Assembly: GCA_030447145.1 (NCBI GenBank)
Contig: JAUJLY010000127.1
Span: 1-7,576 of the forward strand
Origin: Thermomicrobiales bacterium
Lineage (GTDB): Bacteria > Chloroflexota > Chloroflexia > Thermomicrobiales > UBA6265
Direction: 5' to 3'
DNA length: 7,576 bases
The position numbers and the translations under genes are program-made. Below are positions 5,643 to 7,576 of the stretch, piece after piece. How positions within the stretch are numbered: position 1 is the first letter of the stretch; every line of letters starts with the position of its first letter. Below the pieces are notes generated by a model, which was given only the letters and a program-made list of their open reading frames with translations, was not told the origin of the DNA and searched no databases.

Positions 5643-6485
5643 TTGGACGCAGTCATCAAGATCACGGGCGAACGCTATGTGGCATTTACCGAAAGCGATT
5701 CAGCCGACAACGGAGGAGTCACCGAGAAAGAGGCCGACACACAGCTGAGGTCAATCCAGTCTGAGCTGCGCGAGCTTCATGACCTCATGATGGCTGCGGA
5801 GACCCACGCTCTCCTCGTCATCCTGCAAGGCATGGACGCCGCCGGAAAAGACGTCACGATCGAGAATGTCTTTGGAAAGATGAACCCACAGGCATTTCGG
5901 GTAAAGGGCTTCAAGTCGCCTGCCGGCGAGGAGGCGAAGCACCATTTCCTGTGGCGAGCAGATGCCGCGTTACCCATGTTTGGTGAGGCAGTCGTCTTTG
6001 ACCGCTCCTATTATGAGCAAGCCATTCGGCCACGAGTCGAGGGGGAGCTTCCGGAATCGGACATCCACAAACGGCACGAACACATCAACGCCTTCGAGCG
6101 GATCCTCGATGAATCCGGGACGATCATTGTCAAGATATTCCTCAACATCGGCAAGGACGTGCAGGAGCAACGCCTGGAGGAACGGCAGAACGACATCCGA
6201 AGTGCGTGGAAGATATCCGGCAGCGATTGGGAGGACCGGGCACAGTGGGACGAATTCATGCAAGCGTACGAGACGACACTCAATGCATGTGCCTCGCCGG
6301 ATATCCCCTGGTATCTGGTACCGGCGGACCATCAATGGTTTCACAACGTTGCAGTCAGGGACATTCTCCTGGATCGCCTACGACCATTCAGGGAAGAGTG
6401 GGAAGCAGCCCGACGCGAAGCTGGCGAGCAGAACCAGCGGGAGGCGGAAGCAGCCCGCCGGGAAGCGGAAGGAGCTACAGAGTGA
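5643..6485 (+). CDS. ppk2: polyphosphate kinase 2 family protein (polyP:AMP/ADP phosphotransferase-like)
   Basis: 280 aa from TTG 5643 (291 aa if the unsupported TTG at 5610 is used). PPK2 enzymes are soluble P-loop kinases that move phosphate between polyphosphate and nucleotides. Visible blocks: Walker A G-M-D-A-A-G-K-D (63-70), N-P-Q-A-F-R-V (81-87), H-F-L-W-R (101-105), the Walker B-like V-V-F-D-R-S-Y-Y-E (117-125), K-I-F-L-N-I (164-169), W-K-I-S-G-S-D (189-195), and P-W-Y-L-V-P-A-D-H-Q-W (222-232). The N-P-Q-x-x-R-V and H-x-F-L-W-R blocks look most like class III PPK2, which can use AMP and ADP, but class assignment by eye is uncertain. Differences from the usual motifs: GKDV for GKDG/GKGG, R-S-Y-Y-E for R-S-H-Y-E, and A-D-H-Q-W for A-D-H-K-W, where Gln231 replaces a usually conserved Lys. 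The charged tail after about 250 contains a repeat. The gene stands alone after a terminator and converges on the prenyltransferase. Confidence 0.9.
   Translation: MDAVIKITGERYVAFTESDSADNGGVTEKEADTQLRSIQSELRELHDLMMAAETHALLVILQGMDAAGKDVTIENVFGKMNPQAFRVKGFKSPAGEEAKHHFLWRADAALPMFGEAVVFDRSYYEQAIRPRVEGELPESDIHKRHEHINAFERILDESGTIIVKIFLNIGKDVQEQRLEERQNDIRSAWKISGSDWEDRAQWDEFMQAYETTLNACASPDIPWYLVPADHQWFHNVAVRDILLDRLRPFREEWEAARREAGEQNQREAEAARREAEGATE
6401..6457 (+). repeat. in-frame 45-nt-period direct repeat in the ppk2 tail
   Basis: GGAAGCAGCCCG occurs at 6401-6412 and 6446-6457, exactly 15 codons apart. It encodes E-A-A-R-R-E-A at residues 254-260 and 269-275. The unit looks like a tandem duplication of a charged helical segment at the extreme C-terminus, outside the kinase fold. 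Confidence 0.7.
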
Positions 6486-7344
6486 CAATCCCCAGGGTCC
6501 AGCCGACACCGAGAACGACCACGGCGGCCGCGATCAACGGAAACGCGGTCATCACGCCCTGATGGGGATTACGGCACCAGATGACAACGTTACTTGCTAA
6601 CAGGGCGCCAGAGATCAGGCACGAGACCCATATCCACTCCGGACGTTCGGCTACCCATGTGGTCGCGGATGCAGCAATCGTCAAGGGAAGCAACACGCAG
6701 CTCCAGGCGACACGAGGAGCCCATTGGCTGCCTAACTCCACGGCGAGCGTTCGCACACCCGCCTCCCGATCCGAGGCAATATCCGGCATGGATTGGGCAA
6801 GCTGCAGCGCAATCACTGCCGGCACAGCGAGTGGATAGATTGCCAACATGCGGATTGGAACGGCATCCAGCGCTGTCCACACCCAGATCGGGATGAGCGG
6901 ACCTGCGACGATGTAGGGTATCCAGGACCAGACCGTCCGCTTGAACCAAATGCTGTACGCGATCCCGGTACCATTCCCCAGCGCACAGAGCACGAAAGCT
7001 TCAATAGAGAACCGGGCGCTGAACGCCGCCATCAGCAGCAGTCCCACCAGCACGATCGCCTTCGCACCCCGGTGGGAGACAAGTCCGGCGGGGATCGGCT
7101 TGTACGGCTTCGAGAGCCGGTCCAGTTCCACGTCGACGAGCTCGTTGACCGCTCCCACCGCAAGCTGACCTCCGAGCATCGCTCCAAGAAGGCAAACCAG
7201 ATTCACCACACCGGGCCATCCTCCAGCCGAGACAAGGGCGAAGGCCGTCGTGGCGGCCAGCACTGCCATGATCGGGACAGCGTGTGGGAGCACGAGATAG
7301 GCGCGCAGAACGTCTCCGCGTGCATGGGCCTGGCTTCCGGTCAC
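6475..7344 (-). CDS. UbiA-superfamily membrane prenyltransferase
   Basis: 289 aa on the minus strand, GTG start (7344-7342) with GAGG (7357-7354) 9 nt upstream, TAG stop at 6477-6475. UbiA enzymes join an isoprenyl diphosphate to an acceptor inside the membrane. The first Asp-rich motif is N-E-L-V-D-V-E-L-D (67-75), followed by the usual K-P-Y-K-P-I-P-A-G-L-V-S (79-90). The second is D-I-A-S-D-R-E-A-G-V-R-T-L (188-200). All magnesium-binding aspartates are present. About nine hydrophobic segments alternate with short loops (roughly 20-40, 46-66, 94-110, 114-131, 142-158, 163-183, 212-232, 237-256, 265-286). N-E instead of N-D in motif one, and the second-motif style, recall chlorophyll-synthase or digeranylgeranylglyceryl-phosphate-synthase branches as much as UbiA or MenA, so the acceptor cannot be named. 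No pathway partner is in the window. Its last 11 nt overlap the end of ppk2 on the other strand. Confidence 0.92.
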   Translation of the reverse strand: MTGSQAHARGDVLRAYLVLPHAVPIMAVLAATTAFALVSAGGWPGVVNLVCLLGAMLGGQLAVGAVNELVDVELDRLSKPYKPIPAGLVSHRGAKAIVLVGLLLMAAFSARFSIEAFVLCALGNGTGIAYSIWFKRTVWSWIPYIVAGPLIPIWVWTALDAVPIRMLAIYPLAVPAVIALQLAQSMPDIASDREAGVRTLAVELGSQWAPRVAWSCVLLPLTIAASATTWVAERPEWIWVSCLISGALLASNVVIWCRNPHQGVMTAFPLIAAAVVVLGVGWTLGIVTL

Positions 7345-7576
7345 CGCACGCTACCTCGTTTGCCTGATTCGGAAATCACGCTTGTCCTCCAGTCGCGAGA
7401 TGTGAGGGCTGGGAGGTCCTCCATACATACATCATAGCGGCTTCAGATCCCCCGCCCGACGAATCACTACCCTCTCCCGATGCAGACGAACAAAACAACC
7501 ATAAATCGATGCATAAACCGAGGTGCACAACATTGAGGTAACATGCATCCTATGTCACCGAGACAGTAAAGTCCTC
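7345..7576. other. upstream region of the prenyltransferase; no convincing gene
   Basis: These 232 nt contain the inverted repeat GGAGG-T-CCTCC (7412-7422) and the tandem CATACATACATCATA (7422-7436). The latter gives TATGAT on the minus strand, a possible -10 for the prenyltransferase but without a good -35. A direct repeat CATAAATCG / CATAAACCG lies at 7500-7508 and 7512-7520. The part right of about 7480 is visibly more AT-rich than the genes, as expected near a promoter for something beyond the edge. An eight-codon ORF (ATG 7543 to TAA 7567-7569) has GAGG at 7535-7538 but is too short to call. Confidence 0.4.

Noticed and set aside
6524..6531. GCGGCCGC palindrome
   Set aside because: It falls in the Ala-rich last transmembrane segment codons of the prenyltransferase and is explained by coding composition.
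5962..6600. 212-codon + strand frame overlapping ppk2
   Set aside because: Arg/Ser/Thr-rich with no motifs, out of frame with clear PPK2 motifs; a shadow ORF.
6793..7437. 214-codon + strand frame opposite the prenyltransferase
   Set aside because: His/Arg/Asp/Gln-rich complement of a membrane protein gene, typical of an antisense shadow.
7543..7569. Eight-codon ORF with GAGG upstream near the right edge
   Set aside because: Too short to separate from chance, and the downstream gene that a leader peptide would control is not in view.

Overview
This is a bacterial chromosomal housekeeping segment. It is GC-rich (roughly 60% by eye), densely coded, and uses TTG and GTG starts freely (recG and ppk2 TTG, the prenyltransferase GTG). 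The order degV-like / recG / rsmD / coaD / small coiled-coil protein is one I associate with Chloroflexota (Thermomicrobia-like and relatives), with partial echoes in Clostridia and Actinobacteria. A Chloroflexota origin is my inference; the window holds no rRNA or other decisive marker. I see no mobile element, tRNA, rRNA or CRISPR array.

Layout. (1) 1-837 (+): DegV-family fatty-acid-binding protein, missing only its first codon or codons at the window edge. (2) 838-939: gap with a possible promoter and a GC-rich hairpin without a T-run. (3) 940-3450 (+): RecG branched-DNA helicase with an N-terminal helical extension. (4) 3451-3704: a 254-nt gap with several inverted repeats and a marginal 42-codon ORF. 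(5) 3705-4298 and 4295-4828 (+): rsmD (16S rRNA G966 methyltransferase) and coaD (phosphopantetheine adenylyltransferase), translationally coupled by an ATGA overlap. (6) 4950-5468 (+): a 172-aa coiled-coil protein that resembles the ends of mycobacterial SepIVA (DivIVA-like) and is often mislabelled as an ATPase or ATP synthase b subunit. A textbook intrinsic terminator at 5495-5526 closes this rightward block. (7) 5643-6485 (+): a polyphosphate kinase 2 family enzyme in its own unit, with a charged tail made of a 15-residue repeat. (8) 6475-7344 (-): a UbiA-superfamily membrane prenyltransferase, convergent with ppk2 and overlapping its 3' end by 11 nt. (9) 7345-7576: upstream region of the prenyltransferase, more AT-rich towards the right edge, with no convincing gene.

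Functionally, the left part covers lipid handling (DegV), DNA repair (RecG), ribosome maturation (RsmD), CoA synthesis (CoaD) and a probable cell-envelope or division scaffold. The right part pairs polyphosphate-driven nucleotide phosphorylation with isoprenoid attachment, without evidence that the two are linked. I found no clear undescribed multi-gene system. The points most worth a second look are the SepIVA-like protein, the changed conserved positions in PPK2 and DegV, and the possible structured leader before rsmD.
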